A DNA stretch of 64,000 bases from Limnephilus marmoratus. Lineage: Eukaryota; Arthropoda; Insecta; Trichoptera; Limnephilidae. This document shows positions 1-12,400 of this stretch, in pieces. Location of the stretch: positions 53,341,819 to 53,405,818 of the forward strand of contig OU862908.1 in assembly GCA_917880885.1 (NCBI GenBank), given 5' to 3'. Each line of letters starts with the position of its first letter. Positions within the stretch are counted from its first letter, which is position 1. The notes under the pieces are model-generated. The model was not told the DNA's origin and searched no databases. It worked only from the letters and a program-made list of their open reading frames with translations. The position numbers were made by a program, and so were the translations under genes.

Positions 1-1833
1 CGAAACAAGCACCTTTTTTGCCATCAAACTAAATCACTAATAAAAACTTTATTTTAAAATTAAAAAAAATCAAAATAATATCTACACTTTATTTCGTTGT
101 CAAACGAGAAACTTTTTCTATTTACCTAGCACCATTTTGGCTACGCGAATGTCATCGATTTATCGTTTAGTATTAAAAATATATTCACAGCAAGTGTGAA
201 GTGGATCGGCTTAGAATTAATTAACGTTCGTAGTCTACCGTCGTAACACAACCTTTGTGCCGGCGTCGCGGCGCAAGACTGGCGTCGGCGTCGATACGAA
301 GTTCGCCGTTCGGTAGAGCAGCGCCGAAAGCAAATTCACCGATTTTGTGAACGAAAAAGACAAACACAGGCGGCGGACACGCTTTCTCACCTACTCGTAT
401 GCATAAAAATATGAAGCTATAGAACTTGGCGTAAAAATAAATGTTCGCGTAACACACCTAAGGTCACGACGGATGATTTAATTGTTTGGACTGCATAATA
501 AGTCCGCAGCATTGAATTATATCGAATATCGATATAATTTAATCGACTTTCCATTTCATTACATATTATTAATTTAACAATGTTTCTTACAGCAACTACT
601 GTGAAGCCAGTTTCGTATGTAAATTCGGATAAGTATTCTACCATCAACAGGACAGTGCTAACTTGTAGCATCAATAAAGTGTTTCATACTTGTTTAAGAG
701 CGTTTAACCAGCCAGCGGACGAAAATCCACATTTCGTCGAAAGTTGTTCTTAGGATCGTGCAGGGCGGTTACAATGAGAAAGATTAATTATTCTCCGTAC
801 CAGCTTTTTAAAATTATAACACAATATCGAATTTATTTCAATTCAAATTAGCTTTAATTTATACGTTCATCCAAAAATGCTGAAAGGCGTGATGATAAAA
901 GTATTAAAATTATGTACTTTTTGTAGTTATTTTTTGATTATAAGTATTTATTATTTTTCAATAATGTCTAAATTTAATAAGAATGTTAAAAAAATTTGAA
1001 ATATATTAGTTTATAAGTGCGCAAATAAATCGACAAATGGGCCAATTTTCGCCAAGAAACACATGTACGTACATATTTTTTAATGATTTTATTGACACTA
1101 AAATTAAAATTCTAAAACATACGTTTGCTAGATAATATATTGATTTATTTTACTGCATGATTTTATTATTTGAAATGGGTGTGGTATAATACAAAAACTT
1201 TTTTGAAAATTGAACAAATCTGCCAACGACCTATGGAATAACCTTTTTAAACTAAAAATTAAAAAATTTTCTCAAAATTTATTACATACGAATGCTAGAT
1301 AAAAGAACAATCTTTCGAAATCCATTTATAATTTTTTGTGGAAAAGAGTCAATTCGTCTAAAAACTTTTTTGAAAATGACGTATTTCCGGTTTTCTCTGG
1401 TAATGCCCTCTTAACTTAACTTCCCACTTCAAAATAAAGTTCATGAACTATGAATCTTCAAAGCCATCTGAGTTTTTTAATTCAAACTATTTTCTGGTAG
1501 CTTGTATACTTGATGGTGTTTTAAATGAATTAATGTTTTTTAAACGAAACAACAGACTTGTATTGTTACACATTTCGCTAACTAAACAATCTTTTTAATA
1601 TTATAAAGAAGAAGCGATTCGAGATGTCACTTTAATTTTAAATTAAAATAAATCTGTTGGTCAACAATTCATAAAACTTACGCTTTTATCATCCTTGCAT
1701 TCCACAGACACCAAAAATTGTGTTGATACCGTTACCCTAAATATAGGTCAACGCGTCACACTTGCGTATTTTTAATACAGTACACTCATTAATAAATCTG
1801 GTTCAGATAAAATGTACTGACATTAGCAATATA
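1..1833. other. Intron or flank, AT-rich, no gene found
   Basis: Apart from the CpG patch at 225-400, only AT-rich sequence is seen. There is a loose tandem similarity of about 180 bp (1085-1400; ACATACG..TGCTAGATA and AAAAACTTTTTTGAAAAT repeated). The next downstream exon of the host gene was not found here. Confidence 0.5.
225..400. promoter_or_regulatory. Isolated CpG-rich island near the left edge
   Basis: A patch with many CG dinucleotides (GCCGGCGTCGCGGCGCAAGA, GGCGTCGGCGTCGATACGAA) in otherwise AT-rich sequence. No splice-consistent exon could be placed here. It may be a promoter or 5' UTR of an alternative transcript or neighbouring gene. Confidence 0.3.
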
Positions 1834-2576
1834 TCATATATATAAAAATCTCGTGTCACGGTGTTTGTGGTCGCACTCCTCCGAAACGGCCGGATCGATT
1901 TTTATGACATTTTTTATGTATATTTGGTAAGTAAGAGAATAGATTTTAAAGTATATTTCATACCGCTAGAAGATTAGAGTGTCCCTACCCTGAAAAAAAA
2001 TTCTATTTTTTTGACAATTTTTTTGTTGTATTTTTTTTTCATTTGGCATCAAAAAATACCAATAACCCCAAATTTTAACCCTCCTCCCCCGACCCTCCCA
2101 TTTTTAAATCGCGATTTTAATATTTTTGTAAGAACAAATTTAACCGTCTTTCGTATTTCAAACAGAACGAAATTATTTATGTTGTTAAATGACAGATGGC
2201 GCTACGTCCACCTCATCGAACTTTCATCCATTCATGCGCAAGACATTTACTTTATTTTGATATTTCATTCGGCATCATGTTCTCGCTTGGGGAAACCGTC
2301 GAGCTTAATTGTGTTGGCTAAAGACGGACTGACAAAAATTTTCGTACACTCAATTGCTCTTCGAAATTAATATTAATGTTTCTTTATTTCATTTACCTAC
2401 TTCACTTAGTTTTTTTTGTTTTTATCGGCGGTCATCGTCTACAGCGCTCTATTCCTCTTTTTGACATAGATCCCATCCCCACACACTTACAATACATTCG
2501 TTATTTTTTATTTAACAACCAAAATATTCACTATAAATATTTTATTTGGCAGAACAACGTTTGTCAGGTCAGCTAA
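1834..2576 (+). mobile_element. Helitron, 743 bp, non-autonomous
   Basis: Starts TCATATATATAAAAATCTCG after A and ends GTTTGTCAGGTCAGCTAA before T, fitting Helitron rules (5' TC, 3' CTRR, insertion between A and T, no target duplication). The GTGTCACGG...CTCCGAAACGGCCGGATCG block near the 5' end and the AACGTTTGTC...CAGCTA end are widespread insect Helitron signatures. No Rep/helicase sequence is present, and the ORF at 2011-2370 has no protein-like features. Confidence 0.75.
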
Positions 2577-3409
2577 TATATTACATAAAAGAGAGTGACG
2601 TTTTCGATATCCCCCTGGTCAAATACTCATAGAAGTGAAATTATGGATCCAGAAAGCTGAATCTTCACGTATGTCTCCGTGGTCGGGAGGTCATGAAAAT
2701 CTTCGGCCCATTCTGTAGAAGCGCAGACACTCGTTAGTCACTTATCACTATCGTACATTGACCTTTCTCTATTCTGTCTATACATAAATACCTTCCCGCT
2801 TATTCCGTTCAACAGGACTATAAACTTTGCTTACGCAATCTCACTGATTCGGAAAAGTTTTGAGGCTTGAGTGATCATTGTTTATTTGCCACCTCTACGT
2901 AATATATTTTCACTGATATGCACATGAAACACAACGGATTTGTCCAATAGAAGAAATAAATCTGTGTTTTATAGATCTGACTCATGCCTCTACTATTTAT
3001 TTAATAAATATTCGGATTTTACTTCATCATTATTTTGTTACAGATTTTTTCGCTAATAAAATTATGCAGATTAAATATTGCATTATGACATTGAACGGTG
3101 TGGAACAGCTGTACCAGTGGTGTAGTCAAATAGTGACTGTGACTTTACGTATAAAAATCATCCCACTTAATTGTTTTTTTACTTGTTATTAAAAAAAAAT
3201 GTTGTTCCCTTAGGAAGGTTTCAGAAGGGTACTAAGATATTAGTATTAAGATATTTAAATTAAAGAGTGTAAACAAAAACGCGTGATTTTCAGAGGAATT
3301 TATGAGGAACCTAGCGTCAGTTGTGTGCCGATAACTAATTTAATTTGGATAATGATATTGATTTGGATCAAAATATTTGGTTCGCATTTTTCAAAAATCA
3401 AAATCTTCT

Positions 3410-3800
3410 TCAAACCACAGAACACTTATTTTCTGGCACAATTTTAATTAAAAATCAAAAAAATACTTAGTTTTAACCACTTTTATTGTTTAAAAAACAA
3501 ACATGTTTGTAAGCAATGTTTACTTCAAAAGGAATTAGTTAAAAATCAAGTTTTAAGTAAAACCAAAAAATTAATAAAATACTTAGTTTTAACCACTTAA
3601 ATTGTTTAAAAAACCAACAATGATTACTTCGCAAGGGTTTACTTAAAAATCTTTACTAAAAAGGTTTTAAGAAAACACTTATGAAGTAAGCATTGCTTAC
3701 GAAACATGTTGGTTTGTTTAAATAATAAAAGCGGTTAGGACAAAGTTTTGAATTAATTCTGAAAAATCGAAAGACTTTTAAAAAATTAAAATTTTCCTAG
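3410..3800. repeat. Foldback (inverted-repeat) element
   Basis: Left arm TTATTGTTTAAAAAACAAAC, ATGTTTGTAAGCAATGTTTA is the reverse complement, with mismatches, of TAAGCATTGCTTACGAAACA, TGTTGGTTTGTTTAAATAAT on the right. The left arm is partly duplicated in tandem (CTTAGTTTTAACCACTT twice). No coding sequence; probable MITE. Confidence 0.65.
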
Positions 3801-4403
3801 GAGATTGTCCGTTTCGGAAAAACCTATTTTTTAGTATCACACCAATAAAAGACAAGAATGATTGAATAAAACACTTTTTTAAATTTATTCTTGGTCAGTC
3901 CAAAGATGACATGATTACTTCAAACCGGTAAGGTTCACCAATAAAAAACGAAGAAGAAAGTTCTTAAAAATTCCTTTATTAAATCACTAAACTTAAAATC
4001 AACCACTAATTTAATTTTAATGAACAGCCGCAAAATCGACGGTTTTATAGCGTGCGATTGAAAAAAGAAACAGCGTAACCCTGGTACTACGCACCTACTA
4101 ACATAATATGTAGATATATGTTTAAAATAAACGTGAACATACAAGAGTAGGTATTTTAGTGACTTGCGAGTGTTTGACTCATCAGTAAAAGTGGTTACTG
4201 ACTCTACAATCAGCCGCATATAACGATGAACGCAATGCGACACAATCCCAAAGCACTTGTTACATTGTCTCTTTGAAATGTAATTATTGATCCCGTTGAA
4301 ACCATAACTTGTTCGGATAATATCATCTATATTCACACAAAAACGGCGTTCAATAAGAAATAACATTTTTTTTCCTTAGCTCCACATAGATTTGATGTAC
4401 GCA

Positions 4404-4545
4404 TGCAAGCGATGGTTTTTATAAACAATAGTGAGTTCTGGCACCATGAAATTATGCATTGCTAACCGTTAATCCGATTGCGATGAAACTTTGGGGATTT
4501 GATGTGTGCATGTGTGATAAATGGTTTCTACAGGGTGTCCGCCGG
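4404..4545 (+). repeat. Isolated copy of the Helitron 5' internal repeat
   Basis: About 110 bp (CATGCAAGCGATGGTTTTTA through ATGAAACTTTGGGGATTTGA) matches 6690-6790 and 6860-6890 at an estimated 85-90% by eye. It is followed by a TAAAA-rich simple repeat (4555-4610). It is probably a 5' fragment of the GA-rich Helitron family. Confidence 0.65.
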
Positions 4546-4675
4546 TAGATTTTATACTATATAAAATAAAAATAAAATAAAATAAAAACAAAATAAAACA
4601 AAAATATGAATACAATGAATGTTATTTATTTATTATCTCACATAAAAATAATGCGGATTTTAGTTTTTAAAAATA

Positions 4676-5098
4676 TTTCCACCAAATGGCGTCCTGAGGA
4701 AAATAATTTCCTTTAGGGCCAATGTCATTTTAGGGGATGCTGTATGGAGGGTCTTTTTAAGGAAAGGAAGGAGAGGAAGTTGTGAGAAGGAAAAATGTTT
4801 GAGGGATGGGTAGGAACATGGGGGGGTCAGTGTCCAGGAGTGACAGACTTATGAATCCATCCCTCCACCTGCGGTGCAAGACGATGGATTGAGAAAGTCC
4901 GACTGGAGAAGTCAAAAGATTTCCCTGAACCAGTCTCTCTCGATCTGCTGCCAAGACCCGGACAAACCTCATGAATCCTGGCACCCCTGCTAAGTCACCA
5001 AACGTAGCAAACCACTGGGGTGACCTACGTCAGAGGTGTAGGTTATCCAATAAATGGTTCCCGGGGCGGCGGTACCCATACCCGCCTCCCAAATAACT
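4676..5098 (-). repeat. Dispersed A-tailed repeat, copy A
   Basis: Minus-strand copy of a family of about 450 bp also seen at 6118, 7921 and 11862-12465. In sense order: GGCGGG...CCATTTATTGGAT, AAACCTCATGAATCC counterparts, a CTCTCGAACCATTGCC-type block, CTTCCTCTCC, then CCTCAGGACGCC and an A/T-rich end. The antisense-window peptide RERLVQGNLLTSPVGLSQSI is shared with other copies. Confidence 0.75.
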
Positions 5099-5597
5099 TA
5101 TTTTTAGTAATTTATTTTTGTTCATCCAATTTGCAGGTGACTGTATCCAAAGACTAAAGACTGCTTAGGAATTTTATATTCTAAGACTTTGCTGGCGCCA
5201 AAATGTTAATTTGAGCCATTAATCTTCCCTAAATGATGGGCAACATTTTTCAATGCAAGTTCTATGGGCGAAAAGAATCTTAAAAATGCTCGGAAAAAAA
5301 GGCTTTTAATAAACGCAGTTATGTTGTTTATTTTGGTCTGAAATGAAATAATTGATGAAACTTTAATTCATTATTTAGACTTTCATCGATTCATTCAAAT
5401 AATTTTTGATATAAACTTTAACAAATTACTACAAGTGAAATATTTCAGTTTGAAATTATTCACCTTCAATGAACTCAAATTTGATTTGAATTTAAGTATC
5501 ATTTTCAACGTTGAAATCAGTGTGAAGATGTGTTGGGTATCATTCAGACAACTGAAAAAGTAGGTAGGTACCTAGCACCTACATGTAGGTAATCTAA

Positions 5598-5991
5598 TCT
5601 TATATTAAAAAATGAATCGCTGAATGTGTTGCTAAGCGCATAACTTTCGAACGACTGCACCAAATTGGATAATTCTTTTTTTTTGTGTGTTCGTTATTGT
5701 CAGGACAAGGTTTTTGTAAAACTTTCGGTGAGCACTGGCATTAAGAAATTTGTATAAAAAAATTTCTATTGGCGGCACGCGAGGTTTGAAAACTAAATGT
5801 ATGGAAAGCGGGAGGGAAGGAGAGATGGGAGAGGGAAGGGTGGGAGGGGGGAGTGGTGAGGGGGAGGGTTGAGGGGGAGGGGGAGGGGTGAACGGGGGGG
5901 AGGGGGCAGAAGGGAGGGGTGGGGGGGAGGTGGAGGAGGCGGAGTGGGAACCCCCTTACACCATGCGGGCGATGCCGCGGGAAAAAGCTAG
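5598..5991 (+). mobile_element. GA-rich Helitron, copy 1
   Basis: Begins TCTTATATTAAAAAATGAAT after A and ends with a GC hairpin zone followed by AAAAAGCTAG before T. The 5' block AACGACTGCACCAAATTGGA is shared with the 38.2 kb copy. The core (5810-5945) is an almost pure purine G/A strand with many GGG runs. Confidence 0.75.
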
Positions 5992-6117
5992 TATTTTAAT
6001 AATAAAACGGAAAACGATTTTTTATTATCTTTTCAAAATCGGAATTATGATAAGAATCCCGTAATTTTTCACGGGTCTACTCTAGTATACTACTCTAGTA
6101 TAAAGTAATACTTATAA

Positions 6118-6480
6118 GTTTGGTGACTTAGCAGTTAGTAGGGGTCCCGGGTACACGAGGTGAGTTTTGTTTAGGTCTTGGTGGTGAATGTTTTTACCCA
6201 CCGACTGCGTGGCGGGCCCAACAGAGAGAGAATGTTTGAGATACTTTTGACCTCTGAAGCCGGAATCTCTCGAAGCATCACCTTGCACCACAGTGGGAGG
6301 GATGGATTCATACGTCCTTCACCACTGGATACATTGACTCCTCATTTCTAACCACCCTTCATTCTAACCAACTTCCTTTCTTCATTTCCCAAAAAAACAC
6401 TCCACATAACGTCCATAGTTGACATAGACCTGAGGAAAACTATTTTCTCCAGGGTCTTCTGCGTGCAGGTAATGTAAAAA
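6118..6480 (+). repeat. Dispersed A-tailed repeat, copy B
   Basis: It shares GGTCCCGGGTACACGAGGTG, CTCTCGAAGCATCACCTTGC, AGTGGGAGGGATGGATTCAT and the 3' block CTCCAGGGTCTTCTGCGTGC, then an A-rich tail. It lacks the first 100 bp of the family. Confidence 0.75.
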
Positions 6481-6599
6481 ATAAGGTAAGGTAAAATAAA
6501 AAAATGTATTTTATTACAATACCTTTGAAGAAAAGATGGTCGTAAGCATCAAATGAACTAAGGGGATGAAAAATAGAATAGTTAATATTTAGAATCTGT

Positions 6600-7222
6600 A
6601 TCTCTATTTAAATAAAAATCAAAATATATATGTTTATGAGGTTGTATATAATATATGAAATGCCTATGCGTTGCTAAACCATTGATGTGCGCATGCCAGC
6701 GATGGTTTTTATATACAATAGTGAGTTCTGGCACCATGATATTATGCATTGCTAACCGATCAGAATTCATCCGATTGCGATGAAACTTTGGTAAGAAGTT
6801 ATGAGCACGTCCACGAAGGTTTCTATATAACTATTCTAAACCATTCATCCGCTTGCGAAGAAACTTTGGGGATTTGATGTGCGCATTCCAGCGATTATTT
6901 CAATATACAATAGTGAGTTCTGGCATTGTGTGATTTGTATTAAAAAATTGCAATAGGTTGCACGCGACCTGCTTGAAAACTGAATGTACCGGGACTGAAT
7001 GCATGGAATGCGGGAGGTGGGAGGGGAACTCGGGAGGTGGGAGGGGAACTCGGGAAGGGGGAGGGTAGTGGGGAGAGGGAAGATGGAGTGGGAACGAGTG
7101 AGGGGAAGGGGACGCGGGAGAGGAAGGGGAGGCGGAAGGGGAACGGGAATGGGAAAAATGGGAAAAGAAACGCAGAGAGAAACAATTTCTTTATTAACAC
7201 ATGCTGGGAACCCGTTGGTTGT
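6600..7222 (+). mobile_element. GA-rich Helitron, copy 2, with 5' internal repeats
   Basis: Two diverged copies of a block containing AGCGATGGTTTTTATA, CAATAGTGAGTTCTGGCA and CCGATTGCGATGAAACTTTG (6690-6935) precede a G/A-rich tract (7005-7160) and the shared GAAACAATTTCTTTATTA block. The 3' end reads CTGGGAACCCGTTGGTTG, a mutated form of the family's CCGGGTACC...CTAGT terminus. Boundaries are approximate. Confidence 0.6.
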
Positions 7223-7920
7223 TAATAAAAAAAAATACGAGGAGTTGAAATGTGTTTTCTGAAAAACTCTCGTTTATTTCATCATCATCATTTAGTCAAA
7301 CCTATCCGTATAAATGTCGAATAATAAGACAAGACCCAATTTATTACATATTTCTCCAAAACCATAAGCATAATTTCTGGCGAAACCATGTAGTAAAGAA
7401 GGAAAAACCATTAAAAAATCTCGTTAAATATTAATATTTCGGAAGACGATGTTTCAATGCTGTCTTCAAAAATACTTAATGAAGAATTTTATATCATTAT
7501 TATTATTTGTTATGTTATGAAAAATCATGAGGAACTTGTGCGTGAATGACATCATGCGTATAATTTCGTTCACAAAATAACAATCAGACGGAAGAGACAT
7601 TCAGATAATATACAACGCAACAAACATCACGTAGGTAATAATATATTGCGCAATTTTCACTGGAAATAGAAGATATAGTTCACTTCGTACCGTTTCGTTT
7701 CAACTGATGACATGCGAGTGGTATGTGTGTGTGTCGGTGTGTATAGAATACACTCACATGTATGACGCCACGTGCTTCATCACACAATAATAACAGGAAG
7801 ATTTTTCACCCACGAAGATCTTTAATCTCCCTGAAGCATATCTGAATTATTTTTTCCGTTTACCAATATGATGTTATTTTCTTTACCAAAACTTAAATTT
7901 ACATTTATATTTTATTTACA

Positions 7921-8311
7921 ATTTGGGAGGCGGGTAAGGGTATCGTCGCCCGGGAACCATTTATTGGATGACCAACAACCCTGTCGTAGGTCTCCCCAAG
8001 TGGTTCGCTACCTTTTGTGTCTTAAAAGGGGTGCCCGGGTTCATGGGGTGAGGTTTGTCTGGGTCTCAGTGGCGAATGCGTTTGTCCACCTACTGCACAT
8101 CGGGCCGGATCGGGAGAGTCTAGTTGAGGGGGACATTTTGACCTCTTCACTCGGACTCTCTCGAACCATTGCCTTGCACCGAAGTGGGACGGATGGATTC
8201 ATACGTTCGACACTCCTGAACACTTTGACCGCCTGATTCCTACCCATCTCTCACACCTTTTCCTTCCCAGAGCTTCTTGTCCTTCCTTTCAACATTCATT
8301 TTGCCCCTAGC
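7921..8311 (+). repeat. Dispersed A-tailed repeat, copy C
   Basis: Contains the fullest 5' part (GGGAGGCGGGTAAGGGTATC, CCATTTATTGGATGACC, CCCCAAGTGGTTCGCTA) and the central block, and stops before the A-tailed 3' end. It carries an open frame reading GPDRESLVEGDILTSSLGLS through RSGTDGFIRSTLLN. Confidence 0.75.
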
Positions 8312-9312
8312 AAATTAGCTTATTTGATTTTTTTTTTCAACGAAACAATTTAACTTTGTTTGAATCACTATATTTTGTTATGCGCCAACCGGTTTCGGAA
8401 CAACCGTTCTTTCCTTTTTTAGTAATAATTAATTGAATTATTTTTAGAGTGTCATTTTATTGTTTTTTAAAAAGAAATAACGCTTTTCAAATTTGAAAAA
8501 AAATAGACTACATTACCAAGACCCACCGATCTTCACGGTCTCAATATCAACATCATCCTTTTTTAACACACTTTAAAAAAAATAAGAGAATCAGTTAAGT
8601 GTCTGATATTTTTTATAATTATTGATATTACATTGTTCTATACCTAACTCGTGAAAGGAAAGATGTTTGTGAGCTGAAAATAGTTCCGTTACCCTACAAA
8701 TAACAGAAAAAAAGCTGTTGAAAAAGTTTCATCGTCGAAAGCTTTAACTGAATTATAAATAAGCCCAATTAATAAATATTATACTTGCTCATGATGTGAA
8801 TGAGACTGGGATCGGCTTATAAGCTTGACTCGAGGTCTCAGAACACATCGTTGCGCATCATCAGGGATCAGAAGAATTATCAGTAAATCCTATGAACTTG
8901 ATAAATGCGTACTCCGATGAGGACGAGTTGTTACAAAGAGTTTGAACAATTCATCAAATTACGTAGTTAATTTTCAAGCTCCGTGTAAGTTTATTCAAGT
9001 TCATTATAGGCCAGTTGCTTCATAAAACTGAAACAATAACAGAATTTGGATGGAAATTACAGAGAACTTTAATTTTTTTTGGATACCTACTCTTATAACA
9101 TGTTAAATAACAGAACGAAATGTGTTATTAGTAATTTTCGGAAATTGCTTTGCGGTTTTTTTTTCTATCGAGAGAATTTGGTCAAATTTCACCAAATTAT
9201 CTTTAAAAACTAAAAAATATAATGTTCAAGGAAAATACATAATATGTTATAATTAGAAAGAAATTCAGAATGCCGGGCCTCAACGAGAGAAATCTGACTC
9301 TACTGAACTCAC
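8312..9312. other. Intron of host gene, nothing identified
   Basis: AT-rich sequence downstream of exon 24 with no exon, repeat family or RNA gene that I could support. Confidence 0.5.
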
Positions 9313-9468
9313 CGAACGTGTTGGAAGACTGCCTCCTATACATCTCGATGCAGGACTTCCTGTGCACCATGCGATGTGTGATGGCCTGGTATTTCTTCCT
9401 GAATTCGTGTTCAGACTCGGTGGAGTCACGTCTCACGTCCTTCTCATCGCCATCCAGACTTCTGTCAT
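9313..9468 (-). CDS. Host gene exon 24, last visible (basic helix)
   Basis: A 156-bp exon with acceptor atctag and donor TTCG|GTGAGT. It encodes [20 protein letters not shown], then [20 protein letters not shown] and [12 protein letters not shown], and leaves in phase 1. The charged, helix-prone [17 protein letters not shown] segment looks strongly conserved and probably leads into a folded domain encoded to the left of the window. A further downstream exon must exist because no stop is reached. Confidence 0.85.
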
Positions 9469-12400
9469 CTAGATTAAAGACACAACAAAGACGTTACCCG
9501 GATTTCAACCAGCTCGATTAGATCTAATATAGGGGTATTCGGTCTAACTAATTTCATATTATTTCCCATTAAGACCGTAAAAAAGACGTTTAAGAGTTCC
9601 CTCTACTAGAACACGGTAAACTAGGGCTGAAGGAAGTATGGAAGAAGAAGAAATCCGGGAAGAAGAAAGATTCAGGCGCATACAGTTCCATAACAAAGGT
9701 CGTCAAAAATTAATCACTGATGGTTGCAAAAATAGGTATTTAGTGATAGGTATCATAGTTTGTCATAATTTTTTTTTTCGAAGTTAATATATGTACAAAT
9801 CATTTGTCACCAAACTATTTAATATGACACACACATGTATTTTCAAGGGTTAAATTTCAGACGGAGTCAAAACAATTTGACCTCGTTTTTCACATTAAAA
9901 AAAGAAAACAAAGAGCGAAATCAATTTTCTGACAAATTTCATCTCAAGAATGCGTCTCGTTTAGCTCTAAAAACTGTCAGTCATTTTTGTATTCAAGGTG
10001 GTCCAAGTCGACCAACTGTCAAACGGAACACAACACATCATTTTAATTTTAAAGGAATTCTTAAAAGAAAACATTCGGGAACACGGTGCATTATATTTGA
10101 GAATTTCGGTTGAACGGTTCGGTTGACGCAATGTATTTTGTGTTAGGTATTGTGAATATTTACGTAATGTATACAGTATACATTGAATACAATTTAATTT
10201 GATGTGCTTCATTGGTACTACAATATTTTGGTTGATAGTCGCCGTAATATTATGATGTATGGATATAAATAAAACCCTTTCAACTAAACACTTTTTGTTA
10301 TTTATTTTCTTCCCACGAATGCATCTGGCTTCCCAACATCTGGGGGATACTAGTGGCCATCGGTGTGCGGTGAAATTAGAGGAGAAAACAATTAATTTTC
10401 GTAATGGATATGTTGTTATAAAACCCAGAACTGTTTTTGATAATATCCAAACCGCTCGTGATATAGAAACAAAGGGAATAATATTATATCACTTAACCAC
10501 AAATGAAATGTACGTAATAAAGATGAATAAAAAAAAACTTGTAAAACTGATATGGATATGGTGAAACCAAATAAAAAACTCCTGACAAAGGATATAAATA
10601 AATAAAGAAATAAAGAATAGTGATAAATCAGAACACTTTTAAATAATGATTTATCTAATATCAAGGAAGGTGAGGAAATTGTTTCAGGGCTAGCTGATTT
10701 TTCAATTCTTTTTGACTACATCATAACCTTTGTATTTTTATTTTATTTCTTATTTTTCTTATTCTTCGTCAGAAACGAACAGCTTATAAGTACATAGAAT
10801 ACGAACATAAATATATGAATATGACAAGTCACCAAAAGTTATGCCAAAAGAGCCACTTATGCTATTGTTGCCTGGATATGGAGTCTTATTATGACTTAAA
10901 ATTAATTTTAGGTAAGATGGAGAGGAAGAGGAATACAGGATGAGGATAGGAGATGCTCCCGATACATTCTGTACTTTCGCATTAATTTACGATCGTACGC
11001 GTTACTTCTATTCGGGTTCTTTTGAGGGTTTTTGCTAAAAACTTGTAAAATTTTGTGTTATATTGCGCGCACATATGGGAAATTGGGGAGTTTGTTCTGT
11101 TGTTGGTTCTACATGTGGGCAAATGAAATAAATTGGATTGTCGTGTTGATTTAAGCGTTCTGCGTTTTGATTAGTCATAGAACCGGTTATGGGATACCTG
11201 TGCAGTTTTAAATAAAGCAAGATATTCGGTTTTTTAGTAGAACGAGAAAACTAAATTAAATATTGGTCATGTATTTTTATTATTTTTACTAGAACTGTCT
11301 TCATTATTGATTATCAATTAAAAAAAAATGAATTTCCAAAAATTATGAAGATAATACTGCTAAGGCAAAAAAATGAGCTGTCGTGAATCATCTTATAAAA
11401 GTCAACATTTTTGCATCCTACTAATAAAAAATCAACTTAAATGAAACAGTAGTTTGATTTTCAGATGCGCTTAATTTCAGCATTGTACATAATTGATGAA
11501 ATATTTCTAACAAAGAAAATGGTGCAAGGCTGAATATTAAAAAATGCAAGTCATGTTTTATTCTCGGAGCAATACAACTGCAAGATCGTCGGTATCCGTC
11601 GGAAAAAGTATTTTTATTTACGTGAGTCAGTCGAGCATTTCGATTTTATCAATTACAATGTTAGGAATGCCTTGCGTTATCCGAGAGTTGGGTTCGAAGC
11701 ATCGCTATGAAGTGATTCGAAAAAAAATTTTGCAGTTTAAATTGAACAATTTAATATAAATTTTTTATGCCAGACGAATAATTACACTACAATTGCAGAA
11801 TATTTTGATGGCGTTAGACAATTGTTTAATAAAAAGGAGATTGATTTCATAAAACCAATTTGGAAGGCGGCCCTGGTACCGCTGCCCTTCAAACCATTGG
11901 ATAACCAACCTTCCTACAACATGGGTCTCTTCAAGACCAATGTTCATTCCTTCCTCTCCTCAAAAAGACCCTCCACACTCCCAGATGACATAGGCACTGA
12001 GGGAAATCATTTTCCTCAGGGCCTCCTGTGTGGAGTTAATATAAAAAAAAAACCAACACCCCTTTCATAAGTCACCCCAAGTGGTTCGCTTTGGTGCTTA
12101 GTAGGGGTACCCGGGTTCATGGGTTGAGGTTCATCTAGGTCTTGGCGATACTTCCGTTTGCTCACCTACTGCGTGGCGGAACGGATAAGGAGACACTGGT
12201 TGTGGGAGAACTTTTTGCCTCACCAATCGGAATCTCTCGAAGCATCACTTTGTACCACAGTGGGAGGGATAGATTCACACGTCCGTCACTTCTGGACGCG
12301 TTGACAACAGATTCCTACCCATCCTTCATACCTTTTGTCTTCCCAGAACTTCCTCTCTTTCCTTTCCCTAAAAAACCCTCCACACAGTATCCCCAAGGAT

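Noticed and set aside
221..457. 78-codon minus ORF in the CpG-rich patch as an additional host exon
   Set aside because: I could not find an AG/GT-bounded segment with the required phase 1 entry, and the peptide lacks the host gene's composition.
2011..2370. 119-codon plus ORF
   Set aside because: Lies inside the 743-bp Helitron and shows no Rep/helicase or other family motif.
3935..4366. 143-codon minus ORF
   Set aside because: Composition follows the AT-rich background, with no domain and no start context of note.
6940..7262. Overlapping ORFs on both strands (Arg/Gly-rich and Pro/Ser-rich) in the GA-rich tract
   Set aside because: They exist only because a purine-only strand lacks stop codons. 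The tract is Helitron interior.
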